Below are positions 46,783 through 56,600 of a stretch of 64,000 nucleotides of DNA, in pieces. The notes beneath the pieces are model-generated. The model did not search any database and had not been told where the DNA came from. It saw only the letters and a list, made by a program, of their open reading frames with translations. Where the stretch lies: assembly GCA_017615835.1 (NCBI GenBank), contig JAFZZI010000002.1:1-64000 (forward strand). The letters run 5' to 3'. This DNA is from Bacteroidaceae bacterium (lineage in GTDB: Bacteria > Bacteroidota > Bacteroidia > Bacteroidales > Bacteroidaceae). The first letter of the stretch is position 1, and each line of letters begins with the position of its first letter. The translations under genes were made by a program, and so were the position numbers.

Positions 46783-47307
46783 TCACTTGGACCCGACAGC
46801 CGACAGAATCTTATCCATCATTGTCCGCATCTCATCCAGTTTCTTGTCCTGGTTGTTCACCCTGTTCTGGAGTTCCACCATTGTGCGCGCTTGATTCTTC
46901 TCCTCCGCATAGCGGGGGTTCAGTTTCTCCAGCATCTTCTCACCTTCGGTAAGCACATTCTCATGATACGCCTTTTTGTTTAGTGCATCTTTTGATGCCT
47001 GCATCATAGCATCCACCGCTTGCAACATAGCCTCGCGGCTGGCCGAGTATGTGTCCTTACCCCTTTCGGCTATCTCCACGTTGATAGGCAGAGAGGGTAT
47101 CACCTCATCTTTGCCGTCCACTGTCACGGTAATGTTGAACACCTGTTGAGGGTTCATACCGTTGAAAGCCGAAGGAACAGCTTGTGTCTGATACATTGGC
47201 TGTGGTGGCGTTTTGGACTTTACGGTGCCAACTTCCAGCACAGGTTTAGACTCAGTACGTCTCAGAATATAGAAAGGGCTGCCTTGCCCAAGTGAATTGA
47301 AATCCAT
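46783..47307 (-). CDS. Prophage virion-type protein with C-terminal coiled coil
   Basis: A 174-residue protein. The N-terminal part is strand-like (VFNITVTVDGKDEVIPSLP near 57) and the last about 60 residues form a likely coiled coil (AEEKNQARTMVELQNRVNNQ onward). No domain recognised. It belongs to a trio (46783-48584) separated by short gaps and sharing the promoter at 48634-48641. Structural or assembly role is inferred from position only. Confidence 0.7.
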   Translation of the reverse strand: MDFNSLGQGSPFYILRRTESKPVLEVGTVKSKTPPQPMYQTQAVPSAFNGMNPQQVFNITVTVDGKDEVIPSLPINVEIAERGKDTYSASREAMLQAVDAMMQASKDALNKKAYHENVLTEGEKMLEKLNPRYAEEKNQARTMVELQNRVNNQDKKLDEMRTMMDKILSAVGSK

Positions 47308-47348
47308 TGTTTGTTACTCTTTTTGTTTGTTACTCTTGTTTCTCTCTC

Positions 47349-47687
47349 TTATGCTGTGGCCGTCAGTGGCGATACCACCTGCAGCACACCGTTGAACAGG
47401 TCGTTAAAGACCAGTATCACACCGGTGCCCACAAGTTCGGCCGCAGTGACAGCATCCCCGCCCAGCTGAGTCAGTGCACGTGCAGTGCCGTTCAGCGTCA
47501 GGGTTACAGGCAGAGTGCCTGTTGTCCCGTCCGGAATGGCGGTGGCAATGCGCAACGCAAACAGACCCACAGGAGCAATCCTTCTGAATCCCATTGCGAT
47601 GTTCACAGCCTCCGTTGTTACCTGCACGTTCTTTGACTCCAGGTAAGGAATGCCGTTTACGTTTACCGTTACAGCGTTGCATCCCAT
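47349..47687 (-). CDS. Prophage small beta-rich protein
   Basis: A 112-residue, Val/Thr/Ala/Gly-rich protein with almost no charged residues, predicted all-beta (NAVTVNVNGIPYLESKNVQV at the start). It resembles decoration or minor virion proteins in composition only; no signal peptide. The gap to the following gene is 41 bases. Confidence 0.7.
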   Translation of the reverse strand: MGCNAVTVNVNGIPYLESKNVQVTTEAVNIAMGFRRIAPVGLFALRIATAIPDGTTGTLPVTLTLNGTARALTQLGGDAVTAAELVGTGVILVFNDLFNGVLQVVSPLTATA

Positions 47688-47708
47688 AACAAACTCCTTA
47701 TTGATAGT

Positions 47709-48584
47709 TTAGAATGCAAATCCGTTGCCGTAGAAACCGTTGGCACCATAAAAGCCGTTACCGTATATACCACCCATATACGGAGTGTTGTTCACAGCCT
47801 GTATGTTGGGATATACCACAGGAACGGTAGGCAGCTGCTTGGCAGCAATCTCGTTCACCTTGTTCTGCAGCGGAGTAATAACGCTGTTCACGTAACCTAT
47901 AATCTGGTTGCTCTGGTTGGCGTTGTCAATCTGACCGCGCAGCTGGCTGTTCTGCAACAGCAGTGCGTCAATCTTCTCCTGCATGTCACGCTCCTTCAGT
48001 GCGCAGAACTGTTCGTTCATGGCCACGGTCTGGTCGCCGATGGCTTTCTGGATTGCGTTGGCGTTGCGGTCTGCCTGTGAGCCCAACTGGTTGGTCTGCT
48101 CAAGAGTGCGGATCTGAGCCTCGTAACCCTGCTGAGTGGTCAGCAAGCGGTTCTCGCAGCAGCACTGAGAGAGCTGTGCGGCCAAACCAGCATTACCAGA
48201 CTGAATAGAGTTGATTACCTGAAGAGCGTTCATGCCCTGATTTGCACCAATAGATGAAAGCAGGTTCTGAACATTCTGCACTGCACCATATACCACGTTG
48301 AAATCCTGGCCGGTCGATGCGGCAAGGTTCTGAACGGCAGAACGTGTGGCTGCGCCCTCGGCTGTCACAGCGTTCATTACCAAGTCATTGTTCATACCCG
48401 GAAAACCGCCTCTGTTGCCAAACAGGTTAGGAAAAATGCTTGCTATAATAGCAAAGCCAAACAGGTCCATCAGGTTAGTCTGGCCGCTGCCAAACAAACC
48501 ACCGCCACCTCCGCCAATAGGAATAGAGAACGGAAGACCGCCATTGCCGGAGTTACTCTCCGGAAGTTGTACTATTTCTGACAT
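47709..48584 (-). CDS. Prophage Gly/Gln/Asn-rich protein with CCC motif
   Basis: A 291-residue protein. The Gly-rich N terminus (IPIGGGGGGLFGSGQ) is followed by a helical, Gln/Asn-rich middle with SQCCCENRLLTTQQG near 140, and then a tail ending in N-G-F-Y-G repeats (GNGFYGANGFYGNGF). Proteins with the Q-C-C-C-E-N signature recur in gut tailed phages as predicted virion components. The function is not established. It leads the trio under the promoter at 48634-48641. Confidence 0.7.
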   Translation of the reverse strand: MSEIVQLPESNSGNGGLPFSIPIGGGGGGLFGSGQTNLMDLFGFAIIASIFPNLFGNRGGFPGMNNDLVMNAVTAEGAATRSAVQNLAASTGQDFNVVYGAVQNVQNLLSSIGANQGMNALQVINSIQSGNAGLAAQLSQCCCENRLLTTQQGYEAQIRTLEQTNQLGSQADRNANAIQKAIGDQTVAMNEQFCALKERDMQEKIDALLLQNSQLRGQIDNANQSNQIIGYVNSVITPLQNKVNEIAAKQLPTVPVVYPNIQAVNNTPYMGGIYGNGFYGANGFYGNGFAF

Positions 48585-48633
48585 AATGTACTTTTAGTTA
48601 GTTAAACAATAAGTTTTGTAACCGGTTATGCCA

Positions 48634-48641
48634 CAAAAGTA
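48634..48641 (-). promoter_or_regulatory. Late-operon internal promoter candidate (TACTTTTG)
   Basis: TACTTTTG on the minus strand, 49 bases upstream of the 291-residue protein's start. The same box occurs at 62557-62564, before the first late gene. Confidence 0.45.
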
Positions 48642-48645
48642 CAAT

Positions 48646-48682
48646 GGCGCTCTGCGGTCTCCTATCATTACCGCAAAGCGCC
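48646..48682. terminator. Long hairpin between two late-gene groups
   Basis: GGCGCT/AGCGCC (48646-48651 with 48677-48682) and the inner GCGGT/ACCGC (48654-48658 with 48670-48674) form a stem with an 11-base loop. It lies between the lysis-like group and the next promoter, so it could end the upstream transcript, although the T run is weak. Confidence 0.45.
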
Positions 48683-48715
48683 ACAACAATATAACAATGA
48701 ATCAGTTACAGGCGG

Positions 48716-49027
48716 TTATGCCTTTTCTCTGCGTATCGCAGCAGCTTTCTCAACCTTATAGCGGTTATAGTGTAATTCATTAAACCCTATACGGTGTTCA
48801 CCTTCTGGAGCCTCGCCCTTCTTCACCAGTTCAGCATACTTTGTCCGTTTGACATCCATAATACGCATAGCGTCATACTTGCTCACGTCAGGACTGAGCA
48901 CCGTATGAAGTGCATCCAGTGCTGTCTCGCACTGGCTATCGGTCAAATGTGAATTACCGCTGCGTAGTGCGGTTGTTACACACTCCAGCAGGTCCGTCAG
49001 ATTTTCTTCTTTGGACTTCTTTGACAT
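48716..49027 (-). CDS. Prophage hypothetical protein, small and basic
   Basis: A 103-residue, charged, helical protein with a KYDAMRIMDVKRTKYAELVKKG segment (here noted MRIMDVKRTKYAELVKKG) resembling a DNA-binding helix pair, followed by a basic end (AAAIRREKA). Its first 74 bases overlap the end of the upstream membrane protein gene in another frame. No family recognised; a small regulator is possible. Confidence 0.65.
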   Translation of the reverse strand: MSKKSKEENLTDLLECVTTALRSGNSHLTDSQCETALDALHTVLSPDVSKYDAMRIMDVKRTKYAELVKKGEAPEGEHRIGFNELHYNRYKVEKAAAIRREKA

Positions 49028-49376
49028 GGTGAATTACAAGCAGAATGATAACAAAGCCCACCAGCGCTACATGCAGCACAAACATACCCTTGTTGCTGAT
49101 GGGAATACCTACGTAATAATCAAAAGTGTTGATTGCCTCACAAGCCATAATATAGGCAATCAGGCATCTGTGCCAAAAGCAGAACCGCAGCACATAAGAA
49201 AGCAGGAACACACCTATGTAGATGAGCATCGTCACCAGGTAACCCAGCGCTTCCATGTTATATCCAAAGTAAGCCGATAGCGAGTTGCTGGCGCAAGCCA
49301 GTGCCGCTATAATCGGCAGATGCTTTATCCAAAGCGCTGCCAGTTTCCTTATACGCTGATACCTATCTTCGTTCAT
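48954..49376 (-). CDS. Holin-like four-helix membrane protein
   Basis: A 140-residue protein with about four hydrophobic helices (about 17-35, 42-65, 68-85, 96-115) and a charged C-terminal tail (HHVKEVQRRKSDG). It starts on the last base of the 38-residue gene's stop (TAATG). Size, topology and location beside the spanin-like and DUF5675 genes fit a holin, but no holin family motif can be cited. Confidence 0.55.
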   Translation of the reverse strand: MNEDRYQRIRKLAALWIKHLPIIAALACASNSLSAYFGYNMEALGYLVTMLIYIGVFLLSYVLRFCFWHRCLIAYIMACEAINTFDYYVGIPISNKGMFVLHVALVGFVIILLVIHHVKEVQRRKSDGPAGVCNNRTTQR

Positions 49377-49492
49377 TAGTGGGTCTTGCGTCCGTTACGT
49401 GATACACCTTTCTTTGTAGCCATTGGCCGCGGCCGCGCCTTAGCTTTCGCCTTGGTGCTGCTACTGCTGCTCTTGCTCTTGTTGCCTGCCAT
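49376..49492 (-). CDS. 38-residue basic Ser/Lys/Arg-rich protein
   Basis: A very short frame from the ATG at 49492: MAGNKSKSSSSSTKAKAKAR and then PRPMATKKGVSRNGRKTH. It is strongly basic and disordered. The stop overlaps the next start by one base (TAATG), and codon use fits the neighbours, so it is probably real. A nucleic-acid-binding or virion-packed peptide is possible. Confidence 0.55.
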   Translation of the reverse strand: MAGNKSKSSSSSTKAKAKARPRPMATKKGVSRNGRKTH

Positions 49493-49545
49493 AGGTTTTC
49501 TCTGTTAGGTTAAACAATATAGTAAATAATTCTCAAATCGCAATC

Positions 49546-50151
49546 TTATCTGTCAATGATTATGTGCTCCAGCCCAGTAATGGTGCTATGAGGGTTGAGT
49601 GACACCGCATCCAACTGGCGGTCCTTGACTTTCTTGGTTTTCCAGAACAGGAACTTTTTGTAACGGACCGTCTCTGTCAATACTATCTCATCACGACTTG
49701 TCATGGTACCGGTAAAACTATCCTCAGTAAGCAGGCCGTCAAACGTGTACCACTCATCACCACAATGGACTGATTTAGCAGTGATATATACAGAGTCTAT
49801 CTGGATCACTGTATCATGCGGAACACAGCTCAGCTGCTCGATAGTATTAAGCTGCGCTTTATTGAGCTGCTGCAGATCGCGGTTTTTACCGGTCAGCTCC
49901 TTAATTAGTGCTGCATCCTGAGCCCTGAACTTTTCAAACTCCTTTATAGTCAGCTCCAGCGAGCCCACACGCGCAGCATTAAGGCTGTCACGTACCTGAA
50001 ACTGCTCGCAGTCAGCCAGCAGCACCTCAGTGTTACTCTTATACTTGTCACGTTCATCAGTCAGTTTTTTAATCTGACGTTCCTGCGACACGATGGTTGC
50101 TATCATGCAAAACAAGATAGTTCCCAAAATGATATAGAGCTGTTTTTTCAT
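49546..50151 (-). CDS. Spanin-like membrane-anchored coiled-coil protein
   Basis: A 201-residue protein with an N-terminal membrane helix (MKKQLYIILGTILFCMIATI), then a long coiled coil (about 22-110, with ERQIKKLTDERDKYKSNTE and QQLNKAQLNTIEQL), and a small beta-type C-terminal domain. This is the architecture of an inner-membrane spanin (or DUF6549-type) protein that bridges the periplasm at lysis. It overlaps the DUF5675 gene by four bases (ATGA). No outer-membrane lipoprotein partner is evident in this stretch. Confidence 0.6.
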   Translation of the reverse strand: MKKQLYIILGTILFCMIATIVSQERQIKKLTDERDKYKSNTEVLLADCEQFQVRDSLNAARVGSLELTIKEFEKFRAQDAALIKELTGKNRDLQQLNKAQLNTIEQLSCVPHDTVIQIDSVYITAKSVHCGDEWYTFDGLLTEDSFTGTMTSRDEIVLTETVRYKKFLFWKTKKVKDRQLDAVSLNPHSTITGLEHIIIDR

Positions 50152-50588
50152 ATTATACGGATAAATGTTTTGATACCTCTCTGCTTAGCATCAAGCATCA
50201 GATGCATCAGTTCATGAAAACGCTTTTGGCTGTTCAATACCTTTCCAACTTCCAGATTGTCACCAGGCAATATACATCCATCGGTATCGTTGACCGTTGT
50301 CCCGGGGTGCATCAAAATGCGGCTCCGGCCAGGCACATTTTTAAGAGTAGGAACCACCCCGCCATAAGGCTTTGCCCACACGCGGTTTTTAAACTTGGGA
50401 CTAACCGTATCAAGATCTATCTCATAAGTTCCCTCTGGAATAGCCGTTACACCATGATGATAACCGTTACAAGGCGGCTCCAGTATATTGCAAAGCCTTA
50501 CACCATCAAGGCTCAAAACCCCAATGGTGTAAGCTGCTTTCTGCCACCTGCGCACCAGCACCAGTATCTGTTTACTTTCCTGCTCCAT
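50148..50588 (-). CDS. DUF5675 family protein (phage lysis-associated)
   Basis: A 146-residue protein. Family features: LVRRWQKAAYTIGVLSLDG, CNILEPP, TAIPEGTYEID, RVWAKPYGGVVPTL, SRILMHPGTTVNDTDGCILPG with conserved H, D and C (short motifs MHPGTTVNDTDGCI). DUF5675 genes usually sit beside lysis genes in Bacteroidota phages, and the HPGN-type motif recalls an L,D-transpeptidase or peptidase-like fold. A cell-wall role is likely but unproven. Confidence 0.75.
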   Translation of the reverse strand: MEQESKQILVLVRRWQKAAYTIGVLSLDGVRLCNILEPPCNGYHHGVTAIPEGTYEIDLDTVSPKFKNRVWAKPYGGVVPTLKNVPGRSRILMHPGTTVNDTDGCILPGDNLEVGKVLNSQKRFHELMHLMLDAKQRGIKTFIRII

Positions 50589-50678
50589 CGATATCAGTTA
50601 GTATATCCCAGAATATCAAAACAAAGTATTTTGTTATTATATTCAGTATTGCAATATGTACCTCTGTTCATGTCCATC

Positions 50679-53600
50679 TTACGCCTGTAAAGCCTCAATG
50701 ATTGCTGCATAGTCGCTCCAGCCGCTCGCAGTCTGATATGCCGTCACGCTTGCCGCCGGCACGTATATGTGCGCAAGCGACGCGCACCTATCGAAAACAC
50801 CCCAGCCGAGTGCGGGAGGTGTCAGGGCGAGGACTGTCACTGTCTGCAGGTAGGTACAGTCTTTGAATATTCTATTTTTAATAGTATGCAACGTCGAAGG
50901 AAGTGTGACGTGTTCTAGCTCCAGACATTCCAAAAAGACATCGCCTCCATTTTCAGTCTCCGAGCCCCCCAAATATTGGATAGCGCCCAGGTCAGAGACA
51001 CTCTTCACTTTTGTCCCTTTGAAGGCGCTACCACCAAGCATTGTTAGGTTGGGCAGGCTAAGGCTGACATTTTCGAAGGCTAGGGTGCAGCCCTCAAACG
51101 CTCCGCTAGCGACCTCCGTCAGCGATGCCGGAAGGTTGATAGTCGTCAGCGATGTGCAGCCACTAAAAGCATTTGTACCTATGCGTGTGGCGGCCAGCGG
51201 CAATGAGACTTCTGCCAGCGATGTGCAGTTCTGGAACATCCCTCTCCTTGTGCCGGGCGAGACATCTGTTATGTTTCCGAGGCTCGCGACCTTCGTTATG
51301 CCCGACCCGTAAAAAGCGTCGGAGTAACTGTCTCCTGCATTAAGATACTGGAGAGCAGGCATGTTGACGATGCCAGTCACCTTGGTACAGCCTCGGAAGG
51401 CGCCATAACCAAGCCGTGTGACATTCGGCAGGTAGAGCCCGTTAATCTCAAGGTTAGCACAGTCAAGGAAGACGTTGCCCCCTCCATCTACTAGGTCATT
51501 GCCTATGGCCGTCAACACTGTCCAGTCAACATTCACAGTGCGGAGGCTGGTGCAGCCGGCGAAGGTTCTCGCCCCCAGCACGCGCACGGTGCTAGGCAGC
51601 GTAGCCTCCGTGAGGTTCAGGCACCCTTCGAAGGTGCCATGACGATTGCCGGGCGAAGTATTCACCACACTGCCGAGATCCAGCACGCGCGAGATGCCTG
51701 TATTTTCAAATGCACCGGAAGTAGAGTCATCGACTCCAAGTGTTGTAAGGCTGGGTAATCGCACGTCGCCCGTCAGGCCGGTGCAGTTCCTGAAGGCCCA
51801 ACGTTCTATCTGTGTGACATTCGGCAGATAGAGCCCGTCCATCACGAGGTTGGTGCAGCCGCTAAAAAGGCTGGCGCCGAGCAATGTAAGCGAGGAAGGA
51901 AGCTCTACGGATGTCAGGGCAGTGTTGTCCAGGAAATTATTTTCGTATATTTCGAGCAGCGAGGAAGGCAGGACGACATGTGACAAGGAGATACAGCCGT
52001 AGAAGACGTTTCGTCTTATCACGGTTACGGACTGCGGCAGCTCTACGGAGCGCAGCGACGTGCAGCCGTTGAACGTATATTCGCCAAGTGTCGCTATGCC
52101 GGTGAAGCGTGACAGCTCGTCGAAGCTGACAAGCGACGTGTTGCCGTTGAAGAGACTGCTCAGCGTCGTGACGGCAGCGGCCTCCTCGGACGTGATGCCG
52201 CCGTCGTGGTCGGTGTCCCAGTTCGCGAGGGCCACGGCGGAGACGACGGGGTCGGCGAATCTTATCCACAACTTCGCCGCGTCGATGTGCAGGCCCTGGA
52301 AGGTGCTCTCCAGCGTGCCTATGCTGTCCTCATAGGCGGCATCCACGGTGATGTCGCCCTGTATGACGGGTACGTCCGTCTCGAGACCGTCGGCGGTGAG
52401 ACCTTTGTATGTGTGGCTGTTGCCGTCCTTGTCTTTGTTGGCGGCGATGGCGGACAGCGCGTCAAGCAGCGTGCCGTTGCCCGTCCACGTGAAGTTGGTG
52501 ACGCGGATGAGCTGGAGCCGCTGCCCCTCACTGTTGAAGATGGAGGCGAGCATGCTGACGGCATCGGTGGCGCCGGCATCTTCCACCTCCAGACGTACCA
52601 CGCCCGCCAGCGAGGAGTACGAGAGGTTGGTCAGTCTCTTTACAGAGCGCAGTATTATTGCGCTGATGGTGGACGGCAGAGAGAGCGTCGTTATCTTGGA
52701 GCCCTCCGGCAACGTTATGTTGGTGACGGAGGTTCCGGCGAACAGTGCCTCGCGCAGGCGAGGACAGCCGCTCAGGTCAACGGCACTGGCCAGCGACGGC
52801 AGGTTACGCGCGTCGATGCTTTTCAGCGACGGGCAGTCGCCGATGCCCACTGACGACAGTTGCGAGGTGACCTCCAGTGCGTCTGCATCTCCAAGCTTCA
52901 GCACGCGCAGGCGCTTGCCGCTTATTGACGGTAGCGCAGCGGCGGTCGTCTTGCTGAGGTCACCTATGCTGGTGAGGTAGTCAGAAGCCACGATGTATAT
53001 GTTGGTGTCGGCGCCGGCCGGCCCTGTCAGCGTCACGGGCTCGCCCGCCATGACGCGCGACGCGGCTCCGACGCGGCTATTCTGTCCTATCAGGATGGCG
53101 GGGTAGAGGTCGAAGGCCGGTGTCAGCGTGAACGTCTCGGCGGCCAGCGGTCTGTATGAGAGACGGCCCAGCGATGCGTCGGAGCTGCCGGCGGCGAACG
53201 GGCCGTAGCGGTACAACGACATGCAGTAGAGCATGCGAAGCTCCACCCAGCGGCGCTCGGCCTCCAGATGGTCGCCCAGCGACTGCGCAAGCGGGTGTGT
53301 ATCGACGGAGGCGACGTATGCGCCGTTCTTCCACGCATCCTCGTAGGTATATTCGGCATCGTTGTTGTATGCCGTCTTGGTGAAATACCGCTGGGCCTTG
53401 CCCCAATAGTAAGCCTCGAAGAAGCCCATCAGACGCTCCATCACCGTCGTGCCGCTTCCTGCGGCGTACATCGCGCCCAGTATGTCGCGGCCCGTCTGAC
53501 GGCACTCGTCGGCGCAGCATTCGCCCACGAGCGTCCAGAAGACGCTATCCTCGCCACGGAAGACATAGCCCGTGCGTGAGTCGTCGAGGAAGTCGTGCAT

Positions 53601-56600
53601 CTCGATGCTGTACGGCTTGCGGCTGTGGCCCTGGTTGTCGATGTCGAAGATGGTGTCAAGGTCGTCCTGCCGCCAGCGCCACTTGCAGCCGTTGCCGCCG
53701 AAGCAGTACGGGTAGCTGTTCTTGGCGAAGTTGTCCGTAGCCCCGAAGATCTGCAGGAACACGAGGTGGAACAGCGCGTCGCGCTTGTCCCAGTACTGTT
53801 CCCAGTTCGCGAGGAAGTCCCCGCGGCGGGCTTCGCGGAACAGCTCGTTCTTTTCCGCGGTCGTCAGCCCCTCAAGGTCGGTGGCCTGACCGCCGTAGCT
53901 GACGTACTGGTCGAGCATGCTGACGCCACTGAACTCGTAGCGGCCTGTGCGTATGTCATGGTAGCACAGCTTGTATCGGTCGGGGCCCTCGCCGTCCAGC
54001 CAGAACTCGTAGTACTGGTACAGGCGGCCCGTCGCCGTGTCGCGCTGCGCCTCCCACGCCGCCACGTCGGCGTTAATGTCGGCGAGTGTTGAGGTGGTGC
54101 CCAATATAAGTGTGCTGTTGCGATACGCCACCTCGTAGGCCGGTTTGAAATACTGCTCCATGGCTGCTGTCACGGCATCCTCGGAGGCCGTCTTGTCGGT
54201 GTCGAGCCCGCGGAAGTTGCCAGCCTCCCACCCGGCCTCGTAGTCAGCGACACCCTTGACGACACACAGAGCCTCCTCCTCTCCGACATAGCGGACGTCA
54301 CTGTTCCACGGATAGCGGAAGGTGGTGAGACGCACGCTGTGGTCCAGACCTTCCAGCGACATCAGCGTGTCGCTGAATCGCTCGTCATCCCACTTGAAAG
54401 TCGGCTTGTCGCCTTTGTCGGGGCCCACGGTGAAGAGGCCGATGAACCGGTATGAGTACAGGCCCTCGGCGCCCTCGACAGGCTCCTTGACAAAGCCGTA
54501 CACAGGCTCCATGTAGATGGCCGTGCGGCCGCCGGCCTCGTTGGGGCCCGCCACGATGTCATGAAGGTCGTTGTAGGCCGCAGTGGTGCCCATCTTGTGG
54601 CCCTGCATAGAGCTGGCCACATTCTTTTTCGCCGTGATGCGCTTCAGTGCCGGATAGTCCGCGCCGCGGAACCGTGCAGTCTTGGAATCCGCGGGCTCGC
54701 CCCAGTCTCCGGAGGACACGTCCCAGTAAGATACGGGGCATTTCTTTGCGTCATTGCTCTTGTCAATGCGGAAACGCAGGTTCCAGCGGTAGTAGTTCAT
54801 GGATGTGGTGCCCTGTCCGGACGTCTCCACGCCGAATATCTTCAGCGAGTCCGCGGGACGGTCGTGCCAGCGGAACTCGACATTGGATTTGGTGGCATAT
54901 TTCTTGTCCATACCCCAGGCGGGGAGCACCCCTTCCGGCTCGGCTATCTCTATCACCATCACGTTGGCCTCGCGGCTCACGGCATCATAGTCCACGTGCC
55001 AGCCGTCATCCACGACAGAGCGCCCTGTCGCATACGCCAGCTGCTTGTCGGCCTGCGTCGGCAGCGAGGCGACATAGTTGGCGAAGGCGTCTGCGGAGCC
55101 GAAGGCACGGTTGTAGCAGCGCACGCCGTAGAGATACAGGTCTGCGGCGGAGCTGCCCAGTACCAGCGGCGCATCTATGCTCCACACGTCGTTGTCGCCA
55201 TAGGCGAACTGGCATTTTTTCGCTCCGTTGACGTATATCTGCGCAAGGTTGCCGTAATTGCCCTTGTAGTTGCGTGTCAGCGTGACGATGACGTTGACGC
55301 GCTCGCCCTCCTTGAAGGTATAGCTCTGCTCCAGGTCGCCGGAGGCGGCAGAGAGGTCGTTGCTGTGCAGCGTCACCTGCTCGGGCCTTATGCGCAGACC
55401 GCGGAAAGCTGCCGACAGGAGGTCGTCCATCACGGCTATAACAGGCTCGTCGTAGTCAGAGGCGTTGCGCACGGCGAAGGTCAGCTCGACGGTGCGGGCA
55501 TTGCCCACGTCGCCCAGCAGCGGCCATGAGATGACGGGACGCGCACCTGCAGGCACGAGCAGACAGCGGCGACCCGCCTCGTCGGCAGTCCATCCGTCGG
55601 TGCCGTCCACCCACGCTATGCCGTCCCATGTCGCGGCGATGCGGCTGCCGTCCACCTCGTTGACGGCGTAGTGCTGGCGGTTGCTGCGGTTCGCGGGATT
55701 GATGTAGAGCGTTGCGCCAGGCGTTGCGGGGTAGCTCGCGGCGTTGTCGATGGCGATGTCCGCGGCGGCGGTGTTGCCGCCATCCACCTCTATTGTCACA
55801 TGTGCAGTCAGCTCGGACGAGTCCGAGGCCACTTCCACCTGGTGTGAATACACGTGGGGTTGCGAGGTGGTCTGATTCTCTATTATGTCGTCCTCGACGA
55901 TATAGGACGTCTGGCCGCCGAGACGCACGGACGCGTTGACGGTGACGGGAGCCGCCACAGCGCTCTCGCCGTCATACAGCGCATACGAGAAAATGTCGTT
56001 GGCGGCACCGTTGACGAGGCTGCCGGCAATATTGTTCATTACCGCGAGGCGTGCCGTCAGCACGTCACCGGCGGCGACGCAGATGATACTGAAGCGCACG
56101 TGCTCTGTGGCCAGTGTGTCGCTGGTCACCCACATCTCGACTGTATATATGCCGCTGCCGGTCTCGGGGAACGTCAGCGATGGATAGAAGTACTCGTTCT
56201 CGGTGTATGTCTGGGTGCCAAGATTCACTTCCACGTCAGCCGGAGTATAGCCGTCGCCGCGTACGCGGATGTGCAGCGTCTTGCTTACAGCGCCGCCGAT
56301 GTTGAGCCCGCCAAGCGAGTAGGGACGGCCCTCGATGAAAGGGGCCCACCAGTTGAACCTGTCAGCGGCGAGGTACATGCTCGTCAGTGTGGCGTCATAT
56401 ATGGCAGAGGTCTGCTCGTGTGTCTCCGAGCCCACTGCCATCACGCGGATGCGGTTGCGGCCGTTGGCGAGCCAGCGGCGCACGTCGAAGGTGAAGGTGT
56501 CGCCGTAGCGCAGCGTCACACCCTCCATGATGGTGTTCCATTTCCCGGCGGCGCCGGTATCGACGGCTATCTGGAGTGTCGAGTCCTCGCGTGTGTCGCT

